From positions 7,574,828 through 7,638,827 of the forward strand of contig CM030851.1 in NCBI GenBank assembly GCA_018105865.1: DNA of 64,000 bases, read 5' to 3'. This DNA comes from Metaphire vulgaris. Its lineage: Eukaryota; Annelida; Clitellata; Crassiclitellata; Megascolecidae. Positions within the stretch are counted from its first letter, which is position 1, and every line of letters starts with the position of its first letter. A program made the translations under genes and the position numbers. Below, piece after piece: positions 44,407 to 56,400 of the stretch. The notes beneath the pieces were generated by a model. That model saw only the letters and a program-made list of their open reading frames with translations. It was not told where the DNA came from and made no database searches.

Positions 44407-47400
44407 ATGGATTGTACTCAGAGAATTTCTGAAAACCCAATTTTTGTTTTCAACAACCTAAGAATTAGTCATCCAGAATCACACGTTCCACAGAGTTGCA
44501 AACAGGAACAGGCAAAACGTGTTCCACCCAGAAGATCAGGACTGGCGATTGGATGGGTATCAAGTTGCAGAGACAATGCTATGAATGGTGGCACAGCACA
44601 TTGTCAGCAACAATTGAACAATAAATGTCCTCGTATGTGCGAATCTCGACAGATGTTTCCAAGAAATGACATTGGAAATTTGGAGCTGCTAGTACCATAT
44701 AAAAAGAATTATATAAGCAACAATGATACTGGTCCTCGCCAGATTAATAGAGAAAATGTAACTCTTGGTGCTACAATAATGCCTAACAGTGCTCATTCAT
44801 CATTGCTCACAAATCAGGCTCATCCTATTGAAAATGCTCAGAATTGTCCATCGAATTGTGATATCAATGGGGGCCTGAAATCCACGGACTCAATTATTGT
44901 TATGAGGCAGGACACAAAAAAGAAAAGTTCAAACAACACAAATTACATAAATACTGCCCTTGTTCAGAAAGTACTTGATAGTCAGCAGAATCTAAGACGA
45001 ATAAGAAGTCCTATGATTCGTTTAGGGGAAGTTTCAAGAATCGGTCAGAATAGCTGCAAACAGGAAAAACCGATACATCATCTGTCAGACACTAGCCTAA
45101 ACAACAAGGCAGTTGATTCCATGGTCAAAGACCTCGATACAGTATCTACAGAATCACAGAAGGAGTCGGGATATCATAGTGGAGGTAGTGCAGGTGATTG
45201 TTCGAGCGCTACCAGTGACAAGGTCGACCTGAATCAATTTGCACCTCAGGTTCCAGTCTTGGTCCGGTTAAGTTCAGCACCTTCGGGCACATCAGGTAGG
45301 TGTCGATTTTATGAAAATCATTGTTTTAAAAATGCTTACTAAGATTCTTATGATACTGTTAATTTTTTTGAACAGTGGCATGCAGCAGGCTATTTCCCAG
45401 GAATTTGCGTTTGGGGGAGGGGGTGTCCCACGATTGCAGGGGTTGTCAATGTCCAGTGTTTCATCTAGACTCCTTGGACCGAGAGGGGAATAGAAACGGG
45501 CGGGGAAGGTGGCGGGGGTTCAATGCTTGGCCCTGGAAAGAGGAAAATACAAGTAAAAAATTTGATTTCCGTTGTCATCTCTTCCATGTCCATACAGTCC
45601 ATTCTAATTTTTGTGGAGTCAGTTATAGTGGCTCAAGTTTCAATTTTGAGAGGTAAATTTCCCTCTTTAGAATTTTTAATGAATAGTTTTAACATCAGTC
45701 TGATTTGGTGATAGCCAACACCACCCCTGGGAAGGGGTACAGGGGTAGGGGTTTCTGTCACAAACCGAGAGTGTAACCCCCGCTGGGGGTGTAGGAAAAT
45801 CCCTGGCATGCAGATGGTGGTTGCCTGGTGGTTTCCTGGGGACAAGTCGATAAAAAATATCTGTTGAGCAAAAAAACGGTTTCCGAGTCAATTTTGGCGC
45901 CCCATCTGGTCGGCACCCAGGAGTCAGGACCACCACCCCAACGACTCCCCTCTACATGCTGCTGCTTCTGATTACCAGTCTCTTCATGGACATAACCGTG
46001 AACATTAATGCCCAGAAGAAAGCCAAAGATTGAATGCTTGAAATTTTTTCATGGTGTATAATATATAGTGATTTAAAGTGGATTATGAGGCATTACTGCT
46101 TGTGTGAAAGCCACTAGGGGCACTGACAGGTCTTAAACCATCAGCCTACCACTCCAGCGTGTAACCAACTCTGTCAACTTCCACTCATATAGACCCATGG
46201 CAGGGTAGTCCGTGGTTTTGATAACCAGGAGCAGGATATAAGCAGGATTGCATGAGGTCTTGGTTTTGGATGGAAATACTTCAATTTTACCTGCCCCAGA
46301 TACACACTCACCTAGTCACCTAGTCAGCTCCCCTGTAGTTGTAGTGTGCAAGTGTGGTTGTACGGCTGTAATCAGTGACGTCAATCTGTAGTAAAAGTTG
46401 TGATGGTCCACCCATTGTTGTGCCTAACCCTAACCCTAACTTTAACCCTTTTAGCATAATTCTTATAGTGTATTGCTTATGAATGTTCCAAAATACCATT
46501 TGCTGATAATATCTACGTGTATTATCTATCCAGTACATCAATTTATTAAATAATCGTACAACGGTACAATATAGATTTATTCAGATTTTCTTGAGGATCT
46601 GTTGCATTGTGGACCCTCACAACCAAATTTTAGTGAGGGTCCGGACCCCAGGGCCCTCACGGGATCGACGCCTATGGCTGTAATGCAATACCATAATACT
46701 TTTTCCTACATCCCTGCAATTGCATTAGCATATAATTTATGCAATCGTAAATGACGATCATGCTAACGATGTAACTTATTTTATTTACTTCTTATAATGT
46801 GTTCTAGTCGAGCAGTGTGACTATTACTTTGTCCAAGCCGACGATGCCATGGATAAGTACAAGGAGCAAGAACGACTGGGTAACTTGAACCATGCACTGG
46901 ACTTTCTGGATCAAGCCATAGGTAATTTATATATTTACATTTACTGGAATGTCATTTAGCATGTTTAGATTAAGATTGACCACCATTCTCCCAGCCATGA
47001 ATTGCTCTATGTTAAACGTGTACTTGTTACAAGATAGTCTCACTGACATGTTGAAAAGCAGCTATGACAACACATTAATTAAACATATTAAATAGTGAAA
47101 AACTGTATCCTTACAATCATTTAGGCCTCTGTTTAAGAGAGCTGTGTGATGTTCATATTTATAGGTTTCATTTCCAGTAGATTGAGCATTCAGTATTATT
47201 CATTTTATTGGCGTTTCCTCCATAGTCCGTCTCACTCTCTCCCTCTGATTTCTGGAATGACCTGGATCTTTTGTTGATTTTGATTGATTGATACATTAGA
47301 ACTGGTGCTATAGAAGTGCATAATTATTATTATTATTATTATTTCAGTATTACTGATTTCTAATAATTGATAGTAATTCTGGGGTAGTATGTCGACTGAA

Positions 47401-48260
47401 TACTACTGAGTACTGAACCCATGTTTACTTGAATTTTTTAATAGTATTTTCTCAAAATCCTGAACCTATGTTTGAGCATTTAATATGTATTATCACTGCT
47501 TCTTGTATAGGCTTTATCATTTATTTTCTACTGCACAAGTATTTAACTAATATTCTGGTTTCCAGAATTTTTCCAAATGGCTTCAAATGTTGCTGGTTTG
47601 TCGTCAGAAAATGTTCTAAGAATGCGAATGAAGCACAACAAGGCAGTTCTTTGTCGGCGCAAACTGGTGAGACATATAAGTCTTTCTACCATGAAGGCTT
47701 CTCGGAGGTTGCCTTGCCTTCCAAAGCCAAAGACTCAAATTTCAACGGTGCATTCATGTTCACAAACTTGCAAACCGTTTTGCCACAGTGATGTAAGAAA
47801 CGTGTTTTCCTCTTCCCCTCCTAGAGTTGAACATGTCTCGTATCTTAGAAATAAAATGCCAGAAGAACACGAATTTGTCAGCTTTTCAGATGGAGGTAAC
47901 TGTTGTCAGAAAGCTTTTCCAGAGAAGACAAATGATGATATTGTAAACAACTTTGATCCTCATGGTACATTGCCCAAAAAGAATAGAAATGGCCATCTCA
48001 AAAATGAATGTGTATTCAGTACCCCAAATCAATGGTCGGAGAATCTACTATTGCCTTCTAACCGCAACATAACTTCTCATCGTAATGAGAATGACGTAAC
48101 AAGCAGAGTATCAAATCGAAAGAAAAATCAAGCTGCCTTCTATCCTACTGCTGGCCACTCAAGCGGGCGAGTGGCTGAATGCTATCGAAAAAATAGATCT
48201 CAACTATCGAAAACGCCAACGGAAGAAATCAGAGACGATCAGAGGCAATTCATTCGGTAA
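44407..48260 (+). CDS. Unidentified protein gene, 3 exons
   Basis: Exons: 44407-45295, 46808-46921, 47566-48260. Phase 1 junctions (GT-AG) agree, giving about 566 residues. The ATG context ACCATGG is good and an in-frame TAA lies two codons upstream, so the start is likely real. Exon 1 encodes a polar, probably disordered region rich in Asn, Ser and Gln, ending KESGYHSGGSAGDCSSATSD. Exon 2 encodes a helical segment, YYFVQADDAMDKYKEQERLG then ALDFLDQAI, with MIT/TPR-hairpin character; exon 3 continues NVLRMRMKHNKAVLCRRKL and becomes polar and basic. I do not recognise the family. The helical part is faintly like the helical region of USP53/USP54-type proteins; that is a guess. TAA at 48258 ends exon 3, though CG|GTAAAT just before it could be a donor. 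Confidence 0.6.
46068..46190 (-). repeat. tRNA-derived SINE
   Basis: On the minus strand TTGACAGAGTTGGTTACACG is the A box region, GGCTGATGGTTTAAGACC the degraded B box, then GCCCCTAGTGGCTTTC and CCACTTTAAATCAC. It is the same family as 17317-17444, in intron 1 of the unidentified gene. Upstream, 45350-46000 holds decayed GC-rich repeat sequence. Confidence 0.7.
46421..46449. repeat. Short interstitial telomere-like tract
   Basis: CCTAACCCTAACCCTAACTT then TAACCC: four to five units of the animal telomere hexamer TTAGGG on the minus strand, inside intron 1 of the unidentified gene. Confidence 0.8.
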
Positions 48261-48328
48261 ATAATGTTTTCAGATGCATTTTCATATTAATACCGGTAGC
48301 TATGATTCAGATTTCTAAATTCAAATAT

Positions 48329-48400
48329 ACAATGTGGTCCAATAAACTCCAAACCCTTTTTATTTTGGCTATGACTTTGTCAAATTTTGACCAATCTAAA
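48329..48400. mobile_element. Truncated mariner-type left end
   Basis: AATGTGGTCCAATAAACTCC and TTTTATTTTGGCTATGACTT match the left terminus of 21685-22572. No right end is present. Confidence 0.65.
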
Positions 48401-48574
48401 GATATGATCAAATGCAGCTCTCCAATAAGCTTTGGGAATATGGAAGATAAAGAACTTACTGTAAATAAATGTAAAAATGCCCCATTTATAAAATTCTATG
48501 ACTATAATGCACTAACCATCAGCCTAAAGGTCTAAGAAGGCCATAATTATTATTATGTCAAGAATCAAGGGTGA

Positions 48575-48670
48575 CATGTGAATGCCCAGGATTTGAACCC
48601 AGGCTGATTGGCAGAGCTGACATTTCTTTCCCTGAACATCGCCTTTGACTTTAGCCACCTAGCTATGTTA
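48575..48670 (-). repeat. tRNA-derived SINE or tRNA relic
   Basis: On the minus strand TAGCTAGGTGGCTAAAG is A-box-like and GCCTGGGTTCAAATCC a near-perfect B box about 45 bp later. No acceptor-stem pairing is visible, so it is not an intact tRNA gene. Confidence 0.5.
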
Positions 48671-49059
48671 CTGCGCTTAAGAAATTGTCAAATTTAATAA
48701 TAATAACAAAATAATAATAATGACACTATCAGTGCACTCCACAGGCTGAACACAAGTTAGAGAGCAAAGGGTCTTCACACCTAAATTATAGAAGGTATCA
48801 TCAAGTGAGACTATTTGATGTCCTTTCCCTCTCACCATTTCTTTGTAAAAGAAATGTCCGTGGTACTAATAAACAAACTATTGGGTGTCTTGTACGGTAA
48901 TGTAGTATTCGAACCCTGTTTACGTTAACTGTTTAATATGTCATACCTTGAATAGTTTCCGTAATGCTATTTTCAGAGACCTAGAGATGCTTGTAATTAT
49001 GTACAAATGTAGTGAATTTTGCTATGAATGTCCTGTAAATTCTGACTATAAAAAAGTCC

Positions 49060-49215
49060 ATTTTGTAATCAACTCTTGGCTATTTGGACTTCCTTCCATT
49101 TTTCTTGCCATAATATTCTTTTATATGGTGTTCTCATTATGTGTCCAAAATATCTCAGTTTCTCTCTAATCATTTCAGCTTCTACAGCAGTGTCATCTGT
49201 TATACTGTAATAGGA
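49060..49215 (-). mobile_element. Short LINE fragment
   Basis: The minus strand reads EMIREKLRYFGHIMRTPYKR then ILWQEKWKEVQIAK, the C-terminal RLxxFGHIxR motif region of non-LTR reverse transcriptases. Confidence 0.6.
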
Positions 49216-49350
49216 TCGTATTGAACTTTGTCATGCATAGTCTATTAGTCAGAGTGGATCTGCATGAAAATCTGCATTTGTTTAACACTATTTCTAGCTC
49301 AGAGCAATTAATGTTACTTCTGCACTGAACCTGTTGCTTTTGATTGGTAG

Positions 49351-49472
49351 GTCCTGGTCAAAAGCAAATTAATAAAAGTCTCAAAATGGGCATCAATGAG
49401 GATTTATTCAAGAGCAAAGCAGTTGAAATATCTGGAAATTTGACTCATTGTTTACTTTCTTATTGTAAATAA
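49351..49472 (+). CDS. Possible alternative last exon of the 44407 gene
   Basis: TGTTGCTTTTGATTGGTAG is a good acceptor, followed by an open frame PGQKQINKSLKMGINEDLFK SKAVEISGNLTH... to TAA at 49470-49472, overlapping AATAAA at 49468-49473. Its phase fits the donor of exon 2 at 46921 (phase 1), not that of exon 3. Joined to exon 2 it would give a shorter protein with a different C-terminus. This is inference from splice signals only. Confidence 0.3.
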
Positions 49473-50203
49473 ATTTATTCATTTAATTGCATTTACTAAT
49501 GGACTGCAGAATAATAAGCATTGTAATTTACTGTCAAAATGTTATAGAATTTTATTTATACAGTTTTATCTTGAGTTTGTTTTGAATTATCTCCTTTAAA
49601 AATAAAAAAAGGAAACTGAACAGAGTTTAGAGACAAAGCAAAACTTTTTGTCCTCTTAGGCTGCTTTTCTCTCTTGCTGATTCACCTCATGATTACAATT
49701 GATAACAGGGTTACAATTGATACCAATGACCACAGAGTAATTGCACAATAATGATGATCAAGTTCTGACTAAGTAGTGTTGTAAAGTGCTTACAGATTTG
49801 GCATCATACGTAATTTTTGTAAGCACAAAAACTGGTCGACATATTTCGGTGAACTGAATTTCATTTACATTGGAAAACACCAATACATTTCTTGCTGTAT
49901 GCCCACAAATGATACTTTGAAATTTTTCACCAACCAATAATTTGGATAACTAAACCTTTGAATGGTAGCTGTTAGCTTATAAAACTTCTCCAGTTTAGTT
50001 ATGAAGCACAAATTTTCAATCACAGATGGCTTAATAAAAGCATTGAGCAGTTGTAAACTTGAAGAAACAAGCTAACTCATATTCCATTAAAATCACAACA
50101 AATAGTTGCTAGATTTGATTTATGCAAGAAAGTTGTATGCACAACAGTCACTTTCAACAACAACAACAAAGAACTTATCTGTTCATTTTAAACTAACTAT
50201 TAT

Positions 50204-53200
50204 CTAGAAGTCATCATCATCATCATCTGGCAGTTTTCTTGGCTGTTTGCGACCAAATTTATTCATCTGATCATCATCACCGTCCGTAAGTTCACTTCCA
50301 TCATCATCGTCGTCATCCTCCAAGTCTTTTGAATCCAGTGAACCATCATCATTCTAAATAACAGGACACAATGCCAAAATGCTGATATTCACAACAATTT
50401 TTTAAAATTAGCTTCAGGATACATGCCGCTACATGTATAGACTTAATTCTAGTAAGAGTCAATAAGTCATTACTCTCACAAGGTTACTCCTGTACATGGG
50501 CGCCCACAGAAATTTTTCCAGGCAGGAATAAAACATGATGGTCATGCAGTGTTGTATGAAGTACTGAGTTTGAGTACTCAAGTAAAAGTACAAGTATTAT
50601 GTCATTTTTTTACTTAAGTAAAAGTAAAAAGTACCTATAAAAATAGTTAATCAAGTAAAAGTAAAAAAGTACTCCTCAAAAAGTTACTTTTTAAGTAAAA
50701 AGTAAAAAGTACCGTGACAGACGGAATCATCAACAACTCCTCATTATCATGCTAAATTACATTTTTATTAGTAGCCTACTTTTAAGCAACATGCAGAAGC
50801 CTCAGCAGTCAACACGTACACATTTACACCATTAACTGCATTAGCACAAATGCTGTTTTCACAAAGCCGTAGCTAGGGGGCAGGGTCAAGCTGTCCCCGG
50901 GCGCCGTCCTCGAAGGCGCAACACTGAGTCCTTAATTTTTCATACCACTTTCCTCCGGCGTGAAAATAATGTTGATAAGTAAAAAGGTCATCGCCGGTTT
51001 TCAGACTGTAACAGGTTAAAAATTTGTATGTTGTACGTTGCCGTGAAAACTCGGGTAAGCAAAAAAGGCCATCACCGGAATTTAGGGGCGCATAATTTAT
51101 ACCTTGACCCGGGCGCCGACTGCTCTAACTGCGGCTCTGTGATGCATGTAGGTCTAAGAAAGGTCAAGTTTTCAAACAATCTGTCAGTCATGCGTACGTT
51201 TGTTGGTCATTGTCAACCCTGTACGACTTTAAACAGATACTCCAGTAAATGTAGGGCCTATCGAAATTTGGCGATGAGAAATTTTACTTGTAACGAAACG
51301 TGAAAGACATAATGTAACGTTACTAATATTTGAATAAAAACTTACTTCAATACAAGTAAAAAGTACTGGGTAAGTTGTGTACTTCGTTACAGTACGAAGT
51401 ACTCAGAATTGTACTTAAGTAATGTAACGCGTTACTTTTACTTCGTTACCGCGCAACACTGTGGTCATGGTTACGCTGCATAAATTTTTCCAGGAGGGGC
51501 AAAACACATTTTAACACAGTGGTTACGGTTTAGCAAGGTTTTCAAATTTCAGTGTGAAATATTGGTATTTGCATTTTCGAGGGGGGATAAGTGACCCTCT
51601 TGCCCTAATGTGTGGGCGCCCATGCTCTTGTACCAATTATTTTAGGATCCATATAATATCTTATAACAGATGAGCAAACGCTGCTCATTCGTATATACAG
51701 AGACACACTAATATTGTAATTATGACAAATATTAATTTATCATTAATTTATTACACCATAACTTTTATTATAATAAATTTTAAAGTTAAAATGTATCTAC
51801 CATCTCTGAAAATTCTAAGTTTTTATTCTTTTCTGACAGTTTATTCCAAATCAGTTTGGCAATAAGTACCAGTAAGTGAAATAGAAGCATGCCAAAAGGA
51901 AATTCATTTGTCACCTCAACTTCTGTTGAGGGACGAAGGAGAATATGATCATGATGAGATATGTACCCGGTACTGAGTATGGTGGAGTGTTTAGGATATT
52001 TTATTTTATCATATGACCTATATAATTAGTGAGTGAAATGGAAACTTACGTCATCATCTTCATCATCCTCGATGTCGATTCCCATGTTGCCCTTCACAAT
52101 GGCGCCTTTGCCGCGTGGTGCCTTGGCAGATGCAGCTCCTGTAAGAGGACGTTCTCATTCAAAAAGTGCACACAGATAAATAATGGCACATATTAATTAA
52201 AGATTTGTCCATTAATGATATACACACAGCTTGCTTTTAAAGCCAGTGTGCCATATGATATGTTGCCTTGGAACACTGACTCATTGCAATTTGAATATTA
52301 TTCAAATCTAAATGAAATCGCTGCCAGGCTGTACACAATGTGACAGGGGACCCAGTCCAAACAGGATGGTTGTGGCCAGGAGAATGGAGTAAACATTTCA
52401 TAATCTTTGTAGATGTCACAACCACTACCGTATATAAGAACCTAAACACAAAAGTCCTACAAAAAATTGTTTGATAATTAAAATGAAACTGTTTTCTGAA
52501 TATTGAAATTTTCTAGTGACTGGCCATACACTGCAAGTGCCAACGATCGCACTTCAATGTTAACCCCTTAACTGGGCAACTATTTGTAACTCAATGTAAA
52601 ATGGACGAGCGTTACTCGGGGCACTCAGTTAAGGGGTTAACAAGTTCAATTTTCTAGAAACTGATGTTTTGCTAAGAGCGAAACAGGTCTAAATTTTACG
52701 CAGAGGCAAATATTATGACTGCATCTAATGCATATATACAATACTTTTGTGGATGATCAAAGAGACAGAGGCCAAGATGGGAAGTCAAAAAGACATTTAA
52801 AATGTCTCCAAATTTGTCCCATCACGACCTGTTTCTAGGTTAATGTCACCAAACAATGCATGCTACACAGCAGTCATAAGAATATTAATATTTCTGACAT
52901 ACATATACCGGTATTCGCTAAACAGTACCTAGCTAAGAGAGATTCCTGTAGTTTAACAAAGAAATGCTTGAAGATACTATACAAAACAATCAAATGATGT
53001 ATCATTTTAGAAATGAATTGTATGAGAACATGTCCTAGAGTTTGAACCTTGGAACCAATTGCCAACCTGGTCTTTGACGCGCATGCAGCGGTCGCTCTAG
53101 GCGTTTGTTCAGGTTTTCATCATTGTCATCGTCACTTTCATTGCTCTCATCCTCACCATCCAGCAATCCTATAGCAAACAGCCCATCAGTACCTTACAGG

Positions 53201-53418
53201 CAAGAGTTACTGTACAAGTATTCATTAATCAGATTAAAATTTAAACAGGCACCCGCCAAAATCAGTTTAATGTATTAAAGTAAAGTCTTTCCAAGCACTA
53301 AGTGTTCTTGTGGAACCGCCAGACTCGTAAATCAGCACCAATCTCCCTTCCATGGCTCTTAAGCCAGGTGACTGGTGCAAATTACATGATACAGGGGCAG
53401 TGCTCTCATCCTACTCCG

Positions 53419-53455
<37 letters not shown>

Positions 53456-56400
53456 AGTTAAGATTACTGTGGCAACTAATACATAAAGACTACGTGAACA
53501 TATTACAATGTCACGTTGCCACTGCCATCTGATGATTGAAGGCTGAGTGATCATAAGGGCTCCAACAAGGCTTGAGCTTCGTTCCTTCAGCATGCCTCTC
53601 CAGCTTTTAACCACTTCTGCCAACTTCCCGACCCTTACCATCTTAATGCCCCCCCATATGTTATTCTCTATGTTAAACCAGTTTACATGACTTCAAAGTG
53701 ATGTCTTGTCTGATATTTGTGATTCTTGAACTTCCTATTGGCCATAGCCTCATTGATTGCTGGCAATTTCATTCTATACTCATATAGATGGCATTATTAT
53801 TTCACAAATCTTGTGAGAATTCAAACTTTCTATGCCAAGACAGTCATCTGATGGCATGTACTGTTAAGCATCAGGTGCTATAAAAGTATGAACGCTTGAA
53901 TATGTTAGTCTTTAGGATCAACAATTGGCAATTTGCAGTTATCATATCCATTTTAAAATATTTGAAGCAAATTTATTTATTTTGAAAGACAGTAACTCAA
54001 AGATACAAAATTTCTATTGCAGCTTAAAACAACAACAATAATCAGAACTATAAACAATAAAACAGCATTAAACACAATAAACAATGAAACTGAACTGCAT
54101 AAAACATTCAAAACTTTCAAATTGCACAAAATTATGCTGATTCCTTACCTTTGCCACCAGCTGTGTGCAGCAACAAGAGAAATACAAACAAATAAAGACA
54201 GACAATGATATGAAAACACTACAATTGGTGCATAAATATCAGTTTACAAATATGCTGGCTATTATTAGATGTAAACTGCTATAAACATTCATATTTAAAC
54301 AACATTTTAAAATCCCAACCTGATATTCTAATAAGTACATTTATTTAAATAATAAATCAATTAATAAATTACAAGCCGCTGATGTCACAGATCTACCTGC
54401 GAATGAGTCATCTGATTCGTCATGCAGCAGGTTAGCGCGGTCACTGGCATTCACTTGACTCAACATCTGCTGCAAATGATTCCCCATTTCCTAAATATAT
54501 ATCAGCAAAAGCACACATCCTATGCCAAAATCAAATCAGAACATTACTGAAAATTAAATAGTCATTTCTGCAATGCAAATATAAATATCCACAAAACCTA
54601 AATCTTCAGATATGCGATAATTTTGACTATGTCCCTTCCTACGAATGCATTCTTCCCAGTGGCATAGCTAGAGGGTGCAGGGAGAGCGGCCGCTGCTCCT
54701 GCAAAAATCTTAAGAAAAGTTGCACCTTTTTCAGAAATTTAATAAATTATATACAGCAAATAAACAAACTTTGCTTGTCAAGACTTTTTGACATGCTGAG
54801 AAAAAATTTAGAAAATTAATTTCGATGTGGCGGCACCTTTTGATGTGATTGAAAATTTTTAAATGGTGGCACCTTTTAATATGCTCACTGCTCCCCCTTG
54901 TGCTAAAACCTGGCTATGCTACTGATTCTTCCATTTCTGAATTGTCAAATGAAACCTCTGAAAACTAGCATCATATATTAGTGATGCAGTAACATAGTGA
55001 TGATGACTTGCAAACTGGATTGCAAGTCTTAAAATCTGACTCAGTTAATTCTGAAGTCAAAAGCTTCCAAACTTATTGGAGATACAAATACAATTTGTGG
55101 ATTTCAAGGTAAAATTTACCATTATTAGAAATATTATTATTATTACCTTTAATAATTACCACTACCACCACTACTACTACTATCTGAGCGGTGGAGTGAC
55201 CTTAAGCAAGTCATCCATCGAGCATTCGCAGTGACTGGACCCTCCCTCTAAAATGCGTTGAACCCGTCCATTCGGGCCTCACTTCTTACTCCTTCGCTCT
55301 GTTCGATGCGAAAGTTAAAGTCTCACAACTCCTTTACATGACTCCAATGCCAGGAGTGCCTTTGAGTAGAAATACCGTATTATCTCGGGTATAATACGCA
55401 CCCGTGTATAATACGCACCCTGAGTTTCGAAATTTATCATAATGCAAAAATCTTTACACCTATGTATAATACGCACCTGAAATTTTGAGAACCAGCAGTC
55501 AACTTTCCAGTTTGAAAGAGGCAAAACGGACCACCTTTAATCATATACTCGCGTATAAGTCAATCTCACAGATAAGTCGACCCCCAGTTTTAGGCCAAAA
55601 TCTAAGAAATTTGCTATGACCTGCGTATAAGTCAACATGGAAAATTTAGGGATTTACAAAAATGCATAACTGTGCTTGGGTCAACAGTACAGTCGTCCAC
55701 ACAAAAAGTGTACCTACAATTTTATTGTCCTTGACTTACAGGAAGGGTATGAGTAAATTCCATTGGACCCAAGTACAAAAGAGAATACAACATTCGAGAC
55801 ACATTCTGGTCAATACCAATTTTTCATTACCTTTGGCTTATGTAATGTACCTGCTTCATTCATGAGCATGATAGCCCACATTTAAGGTGATCCTCTGTGG
55901 GAACAGTCGTCCACGCAAAAAGTGTAAAAGCCTACAATTTTATTGTGCTTGACTTACAGGAAGGGTATGAGCAAATTCCATTGGACCCAAGTACAAAAGA
56001 GTATACACACAGATAATCAGTCAGTATGGACCCCAAAAGCAATTCTAAGTGACCGTGTAAGCAACTTTTGAGTAACATCGTTCAAGCCAATGGGGCCGTA
56101 GAAAGAGTCAACAGACATCTCTGCCAGTCACTACATTTTGCATCGAATGAAGCAACAACGCCAACGACGACAATATAATACCTCCGCTGCATAGCCTAAC
56201 GTTGCAATGCGTTATGCATGGCGTTTCTTTCCCAAAATTCTTTGAAAAATTGCATTGACTCGCAGATAAGTCGACTCTGCATTTTTAGTGAATTTTTATG
56301 CATACATATCTCGACTTATACGCGAGTATATACGGTATATATCTTATACGTGGGTGCGTCTTATATGCGCGAAAATACGGTATACTTAATACTATATACC

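Larger units (their letters stand above)
50496..51625. mobile_element. Family B MITE with nested hAT-type element
   Basis: Starts ATGGGCGCCCACAGAAAT, ends GTGGGCGCCCATGC; flanks TCCTGTAC (50488-50495) and TCTTGTAC (51626-51633) differ at one base. Subtracting the inner element leaves about 207 bp, the size of other family B copies. It lies in the last CLUAP1 intron. Confidence 0.78.

Noticed and set aside
48575..48670. Functional tRNA gene
   Set aside because: A and B boxes are present but no acceptor stem or anticodon arm pairs; SINE-like relics of the same design recur in the window.
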